From: Lingula anatina
Lineage: Eukaryota > Brachiopoda > Lingulata > Lingulida > Lingulidae
NCBI RefSeq assembly: GCF_001039355.2
Contig: NW_019774602.1
Span: 24,535-88,534, forward strand
Direction: 5' to 3'
DNA: 64,000 nucleotides
Shown piece by piece: positions 1-15,100 of this stretch. The notes under the pieces are model-generated. The model was not told where the DNA came from, searched no databases, and saw nothing but the letters and a program-made list of their open reading frames with translations. The position numbers were made by a program, and so were the translations under genes. The first letter of the stretch is position 1; each line of letters begins with the position of its first letter.

Positions 1-17
1 GTGTGTGTGTGTGTGTT
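1..17. repeat. (GT)n microsatellite at the window edge
   Basis: Eight GT units at the start of the window, within the ninein intron preceding the first visible exon; probably the end of a longer run. Confidence 0.9.
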
Positions 18-144
18 TAAATGTATTTTGATGTTGTAGATGCAACAGACATCTTTGCCATCTTTGCATTCACGTTTGGTGGCAATATGCATGTGATGAA
101 TTATAAGCTTCTTAAATGAATGTTTGTTATATTTGCAATTGCAG

Positions 145-3100
145 GTTGGGTTTGACGAGTTTAAGGAAGCTTTTGTGTCAGTGTTGTCAAGTGCTGTTGA
201 TGCTCTTGATGATGCCTCCTCCACTGAGGATGAAACCAGTCAAAGAGAAGATCCAGGTAGTGATATTAAAATAAACCAGCTGCCTTTGTCTGTTTAATTT
301 TATCATTGCAATATATCATGTACTGTATGCTTTAAAACAGTTGGAAATTTTTATGAATGGTAAAATTAAATATATCTTTAGTGGTATTGTAACTGAATGC
401 AAAAATTCGATGTCCACCCAAAATCTATTTCATCATTTAGTTAGAAATAATATATTATTATTTCTTTTTGATTTTGTGATTTCAAGTAATTTTTAAACAA
501 ACAGAGCAATATAATTATATTAGTGAATAATGCTATTACAGTATCTTATAAGATGGAAAATGTATGATTGATAATTCCATCCCATTCAGGATTATAGACT
601 TAAGTTTCTAGGGAGAAGTTTTTTTACCAATTATTTCCTAAACCAGATTAAGAATATGTTTCTGTTATTCTGTCAATAGGAGAAACAGTGTCCCCAAAGT
701 ATGTTAAAGGCAGCAAGAAATATGGCAGAAGATCGAAACCTGAGTTTGACACAGACTATTCTGATACAGATGTTAGTTATCAATCTCCTAGAAACACACC
801 CAGAGTACGACTTGGCAATAGGGAAAGACTGTCTTCCATTGATTCAGTTGAGGTAAGTTTCTTTGTGCAGTTGATTCACCAAAATACCAATGAATTGGAC
901 TAACTTTGTGAAATATTGTTTATCAGATAAATCAAGTAGGTATTCTAGAAGTAAACTATATTTTGAATAGTATAAAAGGTTTTTAAAGAGAAAAAGAGGA
1001 ATTATTTTTTCAGTAAAGTTAAGAAAAACATATAAGGGGATGCATCTGAGCAGAGATTGAGTTTGTTAGTTGTTCTTCTGGCCTCTTGAATGCTTTTTTG
1101 CTCCTCTAAAACAATTTAATTCATCAGATCATAAAAATTATTGTTCTTATTTGACTTTTTTTTCTATTTTTTAGAGCATAGGGAACTCGCCAACTGACAG
1201 CAAGTTTAATAAAACAGATGACAACGTTCTAAGCAGACCTGGCAGTAAAGCTGAAATGTTTGAAGCTGAAGGTAAGTATCATCAAGGGAAAATATTTTAA
1301 GACATTTAATACGATATTTCTTGAACACAGGGATTAATAAATGAACCTTGATTTTGCTTATTGAATTCTTATAAGTTCCATATGGTTATGCTCATCATCA
1401 TCATCATCATTATCACTTTAATTATCATTTTAAAATGATTTCAATACCAACATACTCCAGGAATTAACCTTACCAGAATAGACTGACCTATGCTATCCCA
1501 TACAATTCTAGCCTCTTTCATTAAACTTTAGATTAAAGGTTAACTTAAAGCAAATTTACCCCGAGTTTCATAGTGCACTGGAAACTCATTTCTCTACATT
1601 TTGTCAGAGGATACTGGAAATGCTGAGGTTTGTTGATAGTTGAGAGACGAGTTTCCAGTTTCCTCCTTAACTTGAATATTACACTGGGTTGCTCTTGAAG
1701 ATGAACTATTTTATATTAGGAGTAACTGTACATTGCTCTGAGATATCAATTTTAGCATAATTACATTTAATGAGTGATAAACATGGAGCTCTACGTGTAT
1801 CAACTAGGAATCTTATTTACAATATTAATTAGAATTGCAGTTCTGTGATTTTTTAGTAAGTTCATCAGTGTTATGATTGATGATTTTTCTACTGAGTGTG
1901 AGAAAATTGGGAAACTGTTTTTAGGGTCATAATGTGAAACCTCAGATGTATTGCAATTATAACTGGTCACACAACTGACTCGTTAAGAATCTTAAACCCA
2001 AACCTGAGGATGATATACATTATTTATAGAAGAAGAAGGATCATAAAATTGATTTTCAAATCAACTGTGGTTCCATACAGGTAACTGAGAATTTCTAAGT
2101 GTTTATGGGCTCATTCCCAATAATAATAATAATCTTTATTGGAAAATCGCAACCCGAAGGTTGAAGTTATACAAATATGTAATTTATTTATTTATTTAAA
2201 TGAAATTTTTATTCAAGTCAGAGAAGCTAATGATGCTTTTGTTCCATGAAGATCAATCTAACTCTACAGGGACTCAAACTAAATGCAATCAAATTAAGAG
2301 ATTAACACGACTCCTCTTGTTTCCAACATACTGGTTTAATCATTAGCTTTTCTGCCAGGAGGAGTCATGTTAATCTCTTTATCTGATTGCATTCAGCGAG
2401 AGTCCCCATGGAGTTGAATCTACATTGAACAATAGTTTCATTGGTAATAATATTGTGAAGTAACCTAACAACTTATCTGAATTCACACGTATGACTGGTG
2501 TGTATTTGCAAAAGGATTTTGGTTTTGCTTAGAAAAAATGATTACTGTACATCTGTCCTTGTTGCTTAAATAATTGCATGCTTACAGTAACTCTTCAGAA
2601 ACCTTAAGTTAGCTAAGAATATTACACATTCAAACTACTCAGAAAAATAATTCAGAATGATTTAAGTTCAGTAGGTATTAAATTTAGATAACAAAGATAT
2701 TTTCCTTTCAGGTTGCTAAATTCATCCCATTTAGGCAGGTTTTATTCATCAAAAGAAAAAACTACTTAAAGAGATAATAGCTTTGATAATTTTAGCTCAC
2801 ATTAATAGAAAAACTTAAACACTGTTAACAATGTAAAATAATATATAATGCAGGGATTGTGGTTTATGAGTCAGTGTGAGCCCAGGCACCTGCTTTGGTT
2901 GTGTCAGTTTGATGGATATGCAGCACTCAGGTGTAGAGCTTGAAGATAATGAATCAGGAGAACTTGTAAAGAGGTCACCGCAGTTCTATTGAACTTTATA
3001 GCAACAGGGTGTAAGGTACTGGAAATATGAGAGATATTTGAATGGTTGTTTGATAGCTTTAAACGCATCATAAGAGAATGTGAAATGTTGTGTAACAAAC

Positions 3101-6100
3101 AGAAAAATGATTTGGTTCAAATTCCACATGTCAGTTTTTCATTTTTCTTTCCTTTTTTTGTAGCATGCTTTTCACAATGTTGATTTGGGGTATGACACAT
3201 GCTTTTTTTAAATTCACAGTTGTACAATGGAAGCATGCAAATGGGGTCTCAAATTGTCAAGATTGTCCATTGAGCAATCTTCATGTGAGATGACATAATT
3301 GTTCACTATCAAAAGAAGCCAGTAAGTTTATCTAAAAACATAGCAACAGTATAGGCTGTGCTTCTTTGTTTATGAGACATTTCATTAACTTCAGCCAGAT
3401 CTGGTTTAAGAGCAAGATTAAACTCACGTCTGGCATGAGATAGAACTGACTCTGGTAAGGCAGTATTTATGGTGTACAAGATAGTAAATCATTAGTGATA
3501 CCTAAGGAATGCATTTTTTTTTCTGTGGGAATCTCCGGAATATTTTTTATTAAGCATGCTTCTTTTATAGTAAGTGGATGAAAATTGATAGCCTCAAACC
3601 AGCAGGATAGTGGGAAGATATCCATTAGTTTATTGTGTGTATCTCTATGTGGGGCTATATGGATGGTATTACAAGTAAAAAACTATTGCAGTTTTTCTGT
3701 CATTTTTACCTGTCAGTTTTCCGTATACTAAAGGTGGCACAGTTTTTGAAACGGTTCCTGTTCATGTTTGTTAATTATTTACACTGTCACATTTTGAAAT
3801 CAAATTAATACTTTTGATAAAATCCATGACGTTTTCCATTTTATAATCCAGCATAATGATTTAGAATACTTTCAAGACAAATTAGAATGACATTTACATT
3901 AACTGCTGTGAAATTCAAGATTTTTTTGTTAGAAACTATCTTGAGATGGTCCCTGAAGACCTTTACCTATCTCACTGACTGCATACTTTATCTAGAACGT
4001 GAGGGTTTCTGCTGCATTAGATAAACACAGTTCTTCTGCAGGCAGCTTTGGTTAAACAACATGTAGTGCATCCCAGGCAGTCTTCATCGCTAGGCAACAA
4101 TATAAGATAAAGAACTGTTGTCCATAAAGCAACTGAAATGGTCAGGTATGATATTGAAATTGCGAGAACAGTGATAAATAAGTACTGATGTCTGTTTTGT
4201 TTATTTTCAGATTTAAGTTGGCATTCATGGTGATACAATAAGAATTTGTGTGGCTCATTTACTTGTAACAATATAAGGTGCTTAAAGCTCTGTTGTAGAA
4301 GGATATCAGACATGTATCTGAAAGACTCCTGTGTAACAGGATGTTGAAAGGTGTTATTTTGTAATTTTGGAGAGATGAATCCAAAAGAGGTTGTTAGCCA
4401 TTGATATACGTGAAGCATTGTAAATAATGGGCGGATCCAGATATTTTTTTGACAGTCTTCCAAATTATCTTTTTTGAACCGTTCTCCATTTTTGACCGTG
4501 TTCTGACAGAAAAATTAGATGTCCTTCAGTGTAATCTCAAAAAATTCTGACTTTCTTCCAGAAGACCCAGCAGACGGCTTCCATCTGCTCCTGAATGACT
4601 TAGATTATATATTTTTATTATTACATTTTGATGTCAGTGTACGGAAAGGTTTTACACAAAGCAAGGATGAACTGTATAAAAATATATATAATTCCTTGCA
4701 CATCGGATTCTGTAAACTTAACATTTTCTTTCATTACCTATGGAGAGTTTTAACATGAGGCATGCACACTTTACTTCCTGTGATAAAATGATTCATGAAC
4801 TTATATTGTAATTTTCTGAATAGTTTGGGCAACTAGGTTGAATGATGCAATGAGTTTTGGTACCTGTCTCTTGAACTAGCACACACCATTATATTATTAT
4901 CATATTTTTTTTATAAACCACATGCTGTTATCCAGGGGCTGCATTTCACAGCGAAAAAATGACAGTACATAATTTCAGCCCAGCATGTGATATATACAGA
5001 AATCATCCTCTGAGTTTAGTGAGCCAGTTATGAAATAAAAAAAGAATATCTGTGTATTTCCAGGCCAGATGGACCAGTCTATGAGTGCCTTAGACCCTGT
5101 CAGTGAGGAGCAGCACCTGAAGGCAATATGGAGAGAGCTGGGCGTGGGTCAGATGGGGTCACTCAGCATACATGAACTCTCCACTGTCTGTGAGCATATT
5201 GGTATGGAGGAAATGACTGATGAGGTAAGGCAGGAAACAATGGCTGTGCTCTTGGCAACAGGTACCAAATGTCAGCTTCACCTTTTATTATAAAGTTTAG
5301 ATTTTGATATTATGATAAAGTTAAATTGCTGAAAAATGGTCATATTGAGAACACTCCTCAAGTTTTTTTGTTTGATAAATTTTAAAAACAAATTTAAACG
5401 AGGTCTTGAATAAACTTGGCCATTAGTTTAAGATACTGAATATAAACACTTCATCCAACCAATGGTTTATGGCAATTTTAGATTTTTTTAACCACATTGT
5501 AATTCAAACTGATGCAGTATACTAAACTCGTATTCATACATAGCCATGCAATACATGATGAAATCTTTTTTTTTTTTTAATTTTTCAGGAACTCAGTCAG
5601 CTTTTTGAGAGACTAGATGTAGATCAAGATGGCCAAGTCAGCTTTGATGAATTCCTCAGGGGTCTGTTCCAGCATGGTGGCTCAAACCTTCCATCCACCC
5701 CAATCCATCCAATAAGCTCCCAGAAACAGAAGCTCAAACTACAGATGTCCATGTCTATGAATATTGATGAATCTTTGCGTGGACAGACGCCATCCATAGT
5801 TGCAGTCGGGAGTGGTTCTGGGGTGTTCTCTTCATTAGATGTGGGAAATACAGGGTGATCGTCTTTTTTTTGTGTTTATGTGAATAATACATGGAACCAC
5901 ATGATTTAGAATTCCAAGCGCTTTCATGATCAGAGCTGGAGGCTTTCATGATCATTACCAGCCATTAAGTCATCCATTTTTGCCTGAACTAAAATGCATG
6001 CATTTCTTATGAAACCTCAGTATAAAAGCATCACTGTGTTTTACAGTTTCCATGACTCACATGGTAAAATACAATATGTAAAGCACATAAGTAATTCCTT

Positions 6101-9100
6101 TTGATGTTTATGTTCATTTGCAATACAGATAAAAGCACTACAAATTGAATGGCATATTGATAAACCAATAGCTTATTGTTTGGTTATCTATTGTTCTGCA
6201 GGTATGCCAAACCAGAGGAAATTACAGAGTTCTGGGACAGTCTTGGAATAAAGAATACCACAGATATCTTGCAGGTACTTAAAAGTTGATTGTTACCAAA
6301 TTGGGAAATATATTCTATTTATATGAGCTAGATAAAGACAAAGGACCACTTGATTTTGCAACTTTTTTACTGGCAAATATTGGCTATTATTTTTATGTAC
6401 AGACACAGATGTGTCTGTACATATAGCCATCATCTGCTTCTGTCGTCGCCGTCGTCGCCGTCGCCGTGCACTTTTACCGATAACACGATAANTGCTGAAA
6501 TTTTCAGGAACTGTCAGAAGTGGGCCAAAGAGGACAAAAATCAATAATAATCAACAATTGCTACCTTGGCAGAGGTCTGCACTCTCGGAGTGCTTTTCTA
6601 GTTTTGTTGTTTTCCTTTATAATTTTTTCTCCAACACTTGCATTTGTGACTTTAAACTCTCATCCGCCTGAGACTCTGACATTTCTGTTTTTCCACATAA
6701 GCAGTTGTATTGTTTTTTATGTCTTTAAACATTATGTTACTTATGTAATATTATTTTATGCACTGTCATCATTTTTCAAATATTGAGACTTACATCATGT
6801 GAATTTGAACTCTCATGGTCCTGAAACTGTAATCTTATTGAAAGGGTAGATTGAGACCATCTTCTGGAACTTCCGGAAGACAGTCAGGTTATTAAGTTTA
6901 TATTGCCTGGTATCTATTTTTTCTTCTGTTGGAAGACCATCAAAATGGAGGATGGATCAAAATAGATACTTTGGAATACTGTCAGAGAATATCTCTGGGT
7001 CCGCTCATGTTATTGACCATTTTACCTGTTGTGCATGATTATAAAATTCAGTGTTGACTGACAGTGCTATTATAAGCATTATTTATTATTGCATCATAAT
7101 TAACAAAATGACCTTTTTTGCATCTTTATTTTCTGTTTTTTGTCTGTACATTTGACAGCTTTGCTGCCTTGTTTTACTTATAACACAGAAGGTCTATTCA
7201 TATAGTATTGGTTTTGCCACATGTTAAATTTTCATTCAGATAACTTTTTTTTTCTTTTGTCTTTTTCAGCATTTAGAATTTGATACTCATTCCAAGATCC
7301 ACCTAGCAGAGCTGTCGTATGCTTTGGAGCAGGAGATCATTGGTATGGAGGAGGACAACGCTGTCTACCAGGCGGCTGTGGCAACATACCAACAGGAGCT
7401 ACGGCATCTCAAGTGAGTAGCATCATCAGTGTGTATCAACATAGCTAAATTTGATAAATGAATAAATAAATAAATAATAATAATAACAATGTTGGAAGTG
7501 CACAATTGTTGGTCATACTTGGGACAGCTCATATATTGGGAAAAGTGCTGTAAGTCTAAGCTGCAGGAAGCAGAAAAAAAGAATCAGAAGAACATCTAAG
7601 AGCTGGAGGGATTCACAAAATAATAATAATAATAAATTTTGTTATTATATCAAAATGTATAACTGTTGTACAAATCACATTGCGAACATAACTGTACACA
7701 AACAGGCAGTGGTTCTTCTAATTAATTTGATTACAAGTCTGTATTGTTTTTCTGGAAATTGATTATCATAATGCTTTTTTTTTCAGATCTCATACAGAAC
7801 AGTTAACCAATGAAAGAGACAAATTAAAGTCTGATGTAAATGATGCTCTAAACAGAAGTACAATTCTTGTCAAAGAGGCAGATGAAAGGCATATGAAAAT
7901 GGAGAAGGAATCTGAAACTAAGATAAAGTAAGGACTGAAGGCTTCTCAAATACTTCTAATAATTGTAGATTTTATTGACTGTCTAATAGATGACATGGAA
8001 GATTTTTTGGTTTCTAATTCAAGTTTTGTTTAATTTAGGAGAATAAAACTAATTTGTCATTCTCTAGTATTTTCATAAAAAATTATTGATTAAAATGAGA
8101 CATTGTTAACACAAACAAATGAAATATCATTAAAGATTACTAGAGAAGAAATACCAAGACCAGATTAAGCAGCTGCAGTCAAAACTTGAGGAAGAAACAG
8201 AACATTTAACCACCCAAGCAAGAAAACAGAAGCAAAAGCTGGAACAGGAATTGAATTCTATGAAAGAAGAGGAAATTAAATATAAAGATCAAATAGCAGA
8301 ACAGCAAAGGGTAAATATGTATTGTCTCTTAGTTGATATTTCAAAGTTAATGCTATATGTAGATTTTGAACCTTAGATTTGCAATCATACAAAAAGATAA
8401 ACAAGTGGTTTTGACCTCTTATGAATGGAACATTTTGAAACCTCACTCCTAATTAAGGAGAAAATAGACATTTAATTAGAAAATACAATAAATGAGGTTT
8501 ATATGTTTTATTTTTTTCGTATTCAGGAGATTGAAAAACTAGAGAAGGAACTGGGAGATGCCACTGAGAAAGTGATGGAACTGCAAAAAGTCAACTTCAA
8601 ACAACAACGAGAGCTAGATTCAGTGGCAGAACTGCAAGAAAGGGTAAAATTCCATAAACAAGCTTTTCTGAGTGTGTTTGAAGAATGCGTTTATAAACCT
8701 GATATTAGCCATTCAAGAAACTAGAAATTAACATTTTGAGAGAGGAGCGGGTTGGGTTTTATAAGAGAGCCATTTGCTCATTTTTCTGAAAGAATGAAGT
8801 GTTTGGATATGGTATACAAGAAAAATGCTTGAACCATTGTTTCATATAAGTGACCATTTCCTTTCGGAAATAGGATCCAGGTTCTTCATTATTATATCAT
8901 GCATTTCTCTTTTTCCTTTCTTTCTATATAGTTAGCAGAACTTGAGTCAAACAGAGACCTCATGAAAGATGAACACCAAAAATTTACTCAGCAAAAACTA
9001 AAACAAGTGGAGACAGAAAACAAGGTGACCTTTTATGTAGTATTTATTATAATTGTGATTATTTATAAATCTTTGAGAAATGTCACTCTGACTTTGAAAT

Positions 9101-12100
9101 TTGTTTGAATGAATCTCTTTTTTTTAACATTTGTATATAGAGATGTTGTAAGTGTCTGTCTGTGCCATCTGTGGTGCAGTTGCCATCTATCACATGTGCC
9201 TGCAACTGCCAAACCATATTTTTGTTGTTAAATTACTAGAAAAATTCTGAGTGGTGTTTTTTACTTAAAAGGTAGGTTCTTTTTTAAAATCAGCATGGTC
9301 ATATGATAACTACAATAGTCATTGTATTTTTTGCATATATATTGACAACATTTATCCCATACGTGACATATCATATTTTATTTAATATTTGCTAAGTGAC
9401 ATTTTTTGGTAAAAGCAGGTTTCTTAAAAAAAGCAGCATGCAGCACATGATCTGATTATTTTTATGAAAGTTATTGATATTTTGCATGTATTTGCCCCAT
9501 CGTCCAACTGGTCTTTTTTTCAGTAAAATGTCTGTATATTTGCCAGCTTTGTTGTCTAGTTATCAATTGGCAATTTACATTTTACACATTGCAGGAATTA
9601 AGGGATAAAAATGATGAGCTGACAATGGAAGTCGAGACTCTAAAACAGCAGTTATCCTCCAAGAAAAGAGGGAAGTCCAGAAAGTCCAGTGAACACAATA
9701 AACCAGTGAGGAGTGGGTCGTTACTGTCAGACTACACCAAACCTGTGATAGTCAAGAGGGCAGGAAGGTCTTCTTCAGGTTGGTAGCAGCATAACCATTA
9801 TCAGATAGCTTTTGTCTCTGACTTGTGTTCTGTTTATGTTAATGAATCCCGTTGTATCTTTGGGATGTGCATAAAAATAGCAAGCTCAGTTGTCAGGTAC
9901 ATTTTTGTTGGAATTTTTAGGTAAGTTGGTCAGAAAGTCTTTTTTTTTCTTATTTTTATCAAAGCTTTCTCTTATTTACCTAGCGTGTTCTTATTTTGTG
10001 ACTACAAATTTAACCCTGTACTTCCAGATCAATTGAACACATGGACATTTCTCACATAAACTTCGTAGTATATATCCATCTGTATAATATTATATAAAAT
10101 TATGTATTTTTAGAAAATTCTGATGAGGATGACAGTATGGCAACTGGCAGACCCCGGCGACGTCTGCCATCCAAACCAAATACTCAGGATATGACAGGGT
10201 CTAATGAAGAGGATGGTAAGACTTGTGCAGGATGAGTGCTGAAACTATCAGAAACATGTTAAAGTGTTGAAAATATATTTTGTATGTTTTTAAACTTTAT
10301 TTTATGTATATTGTGAATACTATAATAATTCATGTTTGACATTTAGGTGAAAATATATGCTTCTTATATTTGAATATTTCTATCCATGCTATTGTGATAA
10401 TGAAATTATTAATGTTAACTTTGTTTTTTGCATTTTTTACACCAGACAAGCTACAAACGGAGATAGACTCGTTAAAACAACAGCAAGAAAGAGAGGTCAA
10501 AGAACTACAAAACCAGTTAGAAATGGAAAAGAAAGAAATAGAACAAGCCTACAAATTAGAGATTACCAAAGTCGAGGAAGACTTTGCCAAAGAAAAAGAG
10601 GACTTATTAAAAGGATTTACTTCAGAAAAGGAAAAGGCTAAGAAAGAGTTTACCAAGGAGAAGCTGCAACTTACAGAAAATCTGGAGAAACAGCTGGCAG
10701 ATAAATTTGAAAATGAAAGACAGGAGCTGGTCATAAGATATGAATCAGAGAAGAATCTACTTGAGCAAAAGTTTGCAAAGGAAAAAAACAAGATGACAGA
10801 AAGGTATAATTATATTTTTTTTCATAGTTTTGTCTGTGCACGCACAGAATGCCTTATTTTCTCTTAGAAAAATACTGTACACAAAGACAGAAGATGACAC
10901 AATTTTCACACTCTTATTTGAAATGAATAATATCTTCCATCATCATCATCATTATAATAATTATTATAGTTTTATTTCATTATTAACATAAGTTACATAT
11001 TTTCTCCTTATGAATTCAGACTAAAGAAAGAGTTCCAAGAAGATCTCCGTGCTAAGCTCCATGAGCTCCAGGAGGAACATGAAAGGGATAAGCTAGTTCT
11101 GAGGGGTGATTTGACCAAGGATAGGGCAGAGGTGAGTAATATGCCATTATTTTCCAAATTAAAAAAAAAAAAGAAAAAAGAAAAGGAAAAAGAGTGTGTC
11201 AATTTGCATATACTGATAATGGAGCTGAAAAGAATCTGCCCAATGTCATTGTGTGTAGACATATATATATAAGATCAATCACCAAGAATTTCATCATTCT
11301 TTATTTAAATTTTGGGACATCCCAATGCTGACATCCCCTTTTACATGCCAAATGTAATTATTCATCTTTGGTTAAATTAATTATGTGATACTACATGATT
11401 CTACTATTGGTCATATCTCAGTGGGGGTAGTGATCTACACAATGGTGCCTCTCAGAGTAGTCAAGATTGTGATGATTTTTAAAAATTATGTGATTAATAT
11501 CTGTCCCATTCACCCTTAGTTTGAAGAGGCAAACAGACAGAAGAAGGAGATGGAACTGAAAATGAAGCTACAGAAAGAGGAGATGGAGCTTGAATTTGCC
11601 AGAGAGAAGCAAAAACTTAGAGAGAATTTTTCACAGGAGAAAAGGGACATTGAGGACCAACACAGAATGGAGATTTATGATTATGAGAATATTTTTGTTT
11701 TAGTAAGTGCTTTGGCAAGTAAAATTAAATAAATTTAATAATTATCATTTTAATATATTTGTCATTTTCAGCCAAGATTCTTGACAGCTGATATTCCATT
11801 ATAATATTATACTTATAATATTATTATATTGTTTGTGCACCACTTTTTTATTTGTTTTAAAAGTTAATTTTAATATTTTTCATCATACCCAGACATTTGG
11901 TAAACATTTTGAGGTGTCTCAGCTAGGTCCAGAAATCCCAATTTTTAGGTGTAGAGCCTCACCTTAATTAATTGAAAATGAAAGCTATTGTGTTAACTAC
12001 CAATATACTCCGTACCAGTTACATTGTATAATGTGCAAAAAAATTAGGTGCACATAAATAAGGTGTTAGAATTTATTTTGGAAAATAAAAGTGTCAACTT

Positions 12101-15100
12101 GAAAAAATAACATAAGATATCATGAGGAGTGTAAATTATTTCATTACAACAGGCTTGTTTAAATATGATTTTATGCACCAAAATTCCCCTAGAGATGAAT
12201 TATAAATATATTATCTAAAAATTGTTCTTTTAATTATTTTTTCGTATTTGTTCAACTTTTTAGGGAACAGATGGCCTGAAAGGTAAAATCAAGGATGATT
12301 TCTATGCTCTGTTGAAGAAGTGCACAGCGGAAGAAGTAGAAGAAGAGAGGGTGAAACTTTATGAAGATTATGATAAAGAGAAGGAGGGAATGAAAGAAGC
12401 ATTTGAACAAGAGAAGGCTGCCATTTGTAAGTTCTTTCATCAGTTTTCCACTGCCTGGCTGGATTATGTACAGACATTCCCTTCAGTTACAATGCCTCAT
12501 CTTATATGGCATACTTATCTTTTGTTTTAGTTCAGCTTTATTACAGTTCATTACCTCTTAAGATTCTTTTATTCAAAGGTCATATCAAAAACTCAAAGCT
12601 ACTTTTGGTAAGCATTAATCAAAAGAAGATACATGTAGTGGACTTTGGAATTCAATAATTTGTATATAAATATATGTGTATATAATTTATTGATCACACT
12701 GAAATTATCTCCTTATAGCAAGGCATGGTCTTAATGCCTTCACATGAAAAAAAATATATATATTTTATATGCACATTAGTAACTTCATCCTTTGATAACT
12801 TCAGGCCAAGCTTTCACAGCAGAAAGAGACGAACTTGAGCAGACGTTAAAGAAAGAGGTGACTGGAATGAGAGATCAATTTCAAGTTGAAAGAGATCGCC
12901 TGGAGAAACAAATCATACGCTATGAAGAAAAGCTGGAGAGTCTAAAAAGAGACAGAGATGCGGTGGAAGACAAACTGAGAGAACAGATAGATGAACTGGA
13001 AAAACAAGGGGGAAGAAACCCTTATGATGATGAAGAGTTCATGGAGGAAGTCAAGGAAAAACTAGAGGTTGTTTTGCAGATAGTACTTTATATTTGAATA
13101 AATTGATATTTAAAACACATTTTAGCTAGGAAGCACTTCAAAAGCTCAGACCCAGGCTAAGAAAAAATTACAAGAAAAATATATTTGAAAAACATAAGCA
13201 GCAGGGAGATATATTGAGATATATGGAGATATGTAGATGGAGATACATCAATATTATTCGATTCATTTACACTACTAGTTAAACTGGACCAAGTGTTTTA
13301 ATTGGATCCCTTGTCTTGTGTTTTCTGAACCTTAGAAAAAAAAAATTGCTCGTTATTATTTTTATAATGATTTTTTATACCTAACAACTGCTACAGCATC
13401 ACACTCTTAATATAAGTTCGCCATTTACATTATGGCCATATTTTACTGCTTCAGGAGGAATTTATGGGTCAGCTGGAGAGAGTCCAGAATGCATTCGATG
13501 CTGAGCGAGATCAGTATGATCACAGGATAGGTCTTCTGGAAGAACAACTGGAGGATATGAGGAGACACAAGGATGTGGACGAGGAGAACCTGCGTAAGGC
13601 AGAAGAACTGGAAGTCAGGCACAAGAATCTGGAGAGAGCAAAAGCAAGGGTAGGAATGACTGACGGGATGGTAGATCTGTTAGCTTTTTGTTATTTGTAA
13701 CAGCTGTTGGTAATGCCATTTTATGTGGGATTTCACCAGGTTGTCTAACAGAACTTTGTTTTGAGCTATTCTTTGTTCTCTTAGAACTTTAAAAAAAGTG
13801 ATTTAATTAAATTTCTTTTATGGTGAATAGTCAGTTCATTTTAAACTTTAAAAACTAAGCACAGTGAATTTCCAGAGCAGTCAGTTATTGCGTTTGAATC
13901 AAACATGTTGCTACATTGATACTGATCTCCTGTCTTGTCCTGATTTTTACATCATTCCATTAGTATAGTCCAATGCCGAACCCTTGCTAATGTCCAGTTT
14001 TTCGTTTCCTTCATATTTCACTGTCTCTCTTCTACCACTGCCTGTCCTCTATCCTTTTCTATCAAATTATGACCTCTCACCCTGTTCTCATCTTTTAATT
14101 GTATTCCCCCATTGTGGCCACTATTCCATGGTGTCATAAACAGTAAAAATTTAAGTCCATAGCAATACACAATACATTCACTTGATTTAGACATCACAAT
14201 TCAGCATATGCTCACTTTCACTTTAGGCAGAACAACAGATTGAGGACCTGAACCAAAGAGTAGATCAACTCCTCTCAGAGAACAGTGATATCAGGCACAC
14301 CCTGGAGGGGAGGATAGAGAGATTGGTGGCAGAAAAGGAGAGATTATCGCTGTCTGCCAAAGAGGACAGTTTGAGAGCAGCACAGCTAGCAAGTAGCCAG
14401 GAAAAGGTTGGTTCATGTATTGTGACATTGTCATGGAGTTCTTTCATCCTGGTTTTTGTGAAAATTGCTCTTTGATATGTGCACTGATTGTGACATTGAA
14501 TTTTGATTGTTTATGGTAGGATTTTGATTACCTGCATGCCCCCTTTTGTTGAAAAGTAACATATTATTAAACTAAATTGCCAACAGTTTAGAACATAATA
14601 AGTTAAAACTTAATTATACATTGATTGTTAAATATTTTGTTATAATAGTTTGAAAATTTAACAACCCATCAGTCATAATTTGCCTTGAATAGTTCTTTAA
14701 AAGACATTCAATTTATAATAATAATAATGCACGTCGTATTTGATTGGGTTGACTGTTTTGACTCACATACATGAAAATGTTTGATGTGCTGTGGTTTCCT
14801 ACAAATATTGAATTGTTTCCCCTTGCACCAAGGCTGCACAAGATGCACTGCACAGTGAGAAAACTGCACTGCAGCACAAGGTCTCTGAACTGCAGGACCA
14901 GGTCAGAGACTTAAATATGAGGCTGGCCAGCCTGGTGGCAATAAAGGTTAGCTCTTACAGTATTAGGAAATGGAATGAATTCAGAAATATATGTATGGCT
15001 ATGTATTTATGTAGCAAAAGTTGGAAATAGCTATCCATATTCCAGTACAGCTTGACCTCCTGGGGCATTGTGCTGACAAGTTTTTCTTGGCGATTCAACT

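Noticed and set aside
6434-6466. GTCGTCGCC run resembling a coding trinucleotide repeat
   Set aside because: It lies within a dispersed repeat also found at 20480-20510, where it is degraded, so it is not a coding repeat of ninein.
10549-10791. Minus-strand open frame of 80 codons rich in Ser and Phe
   Set aside because: It is the antisense shadow of the long Glu/Lys-rich ninein exon 10446-10803.
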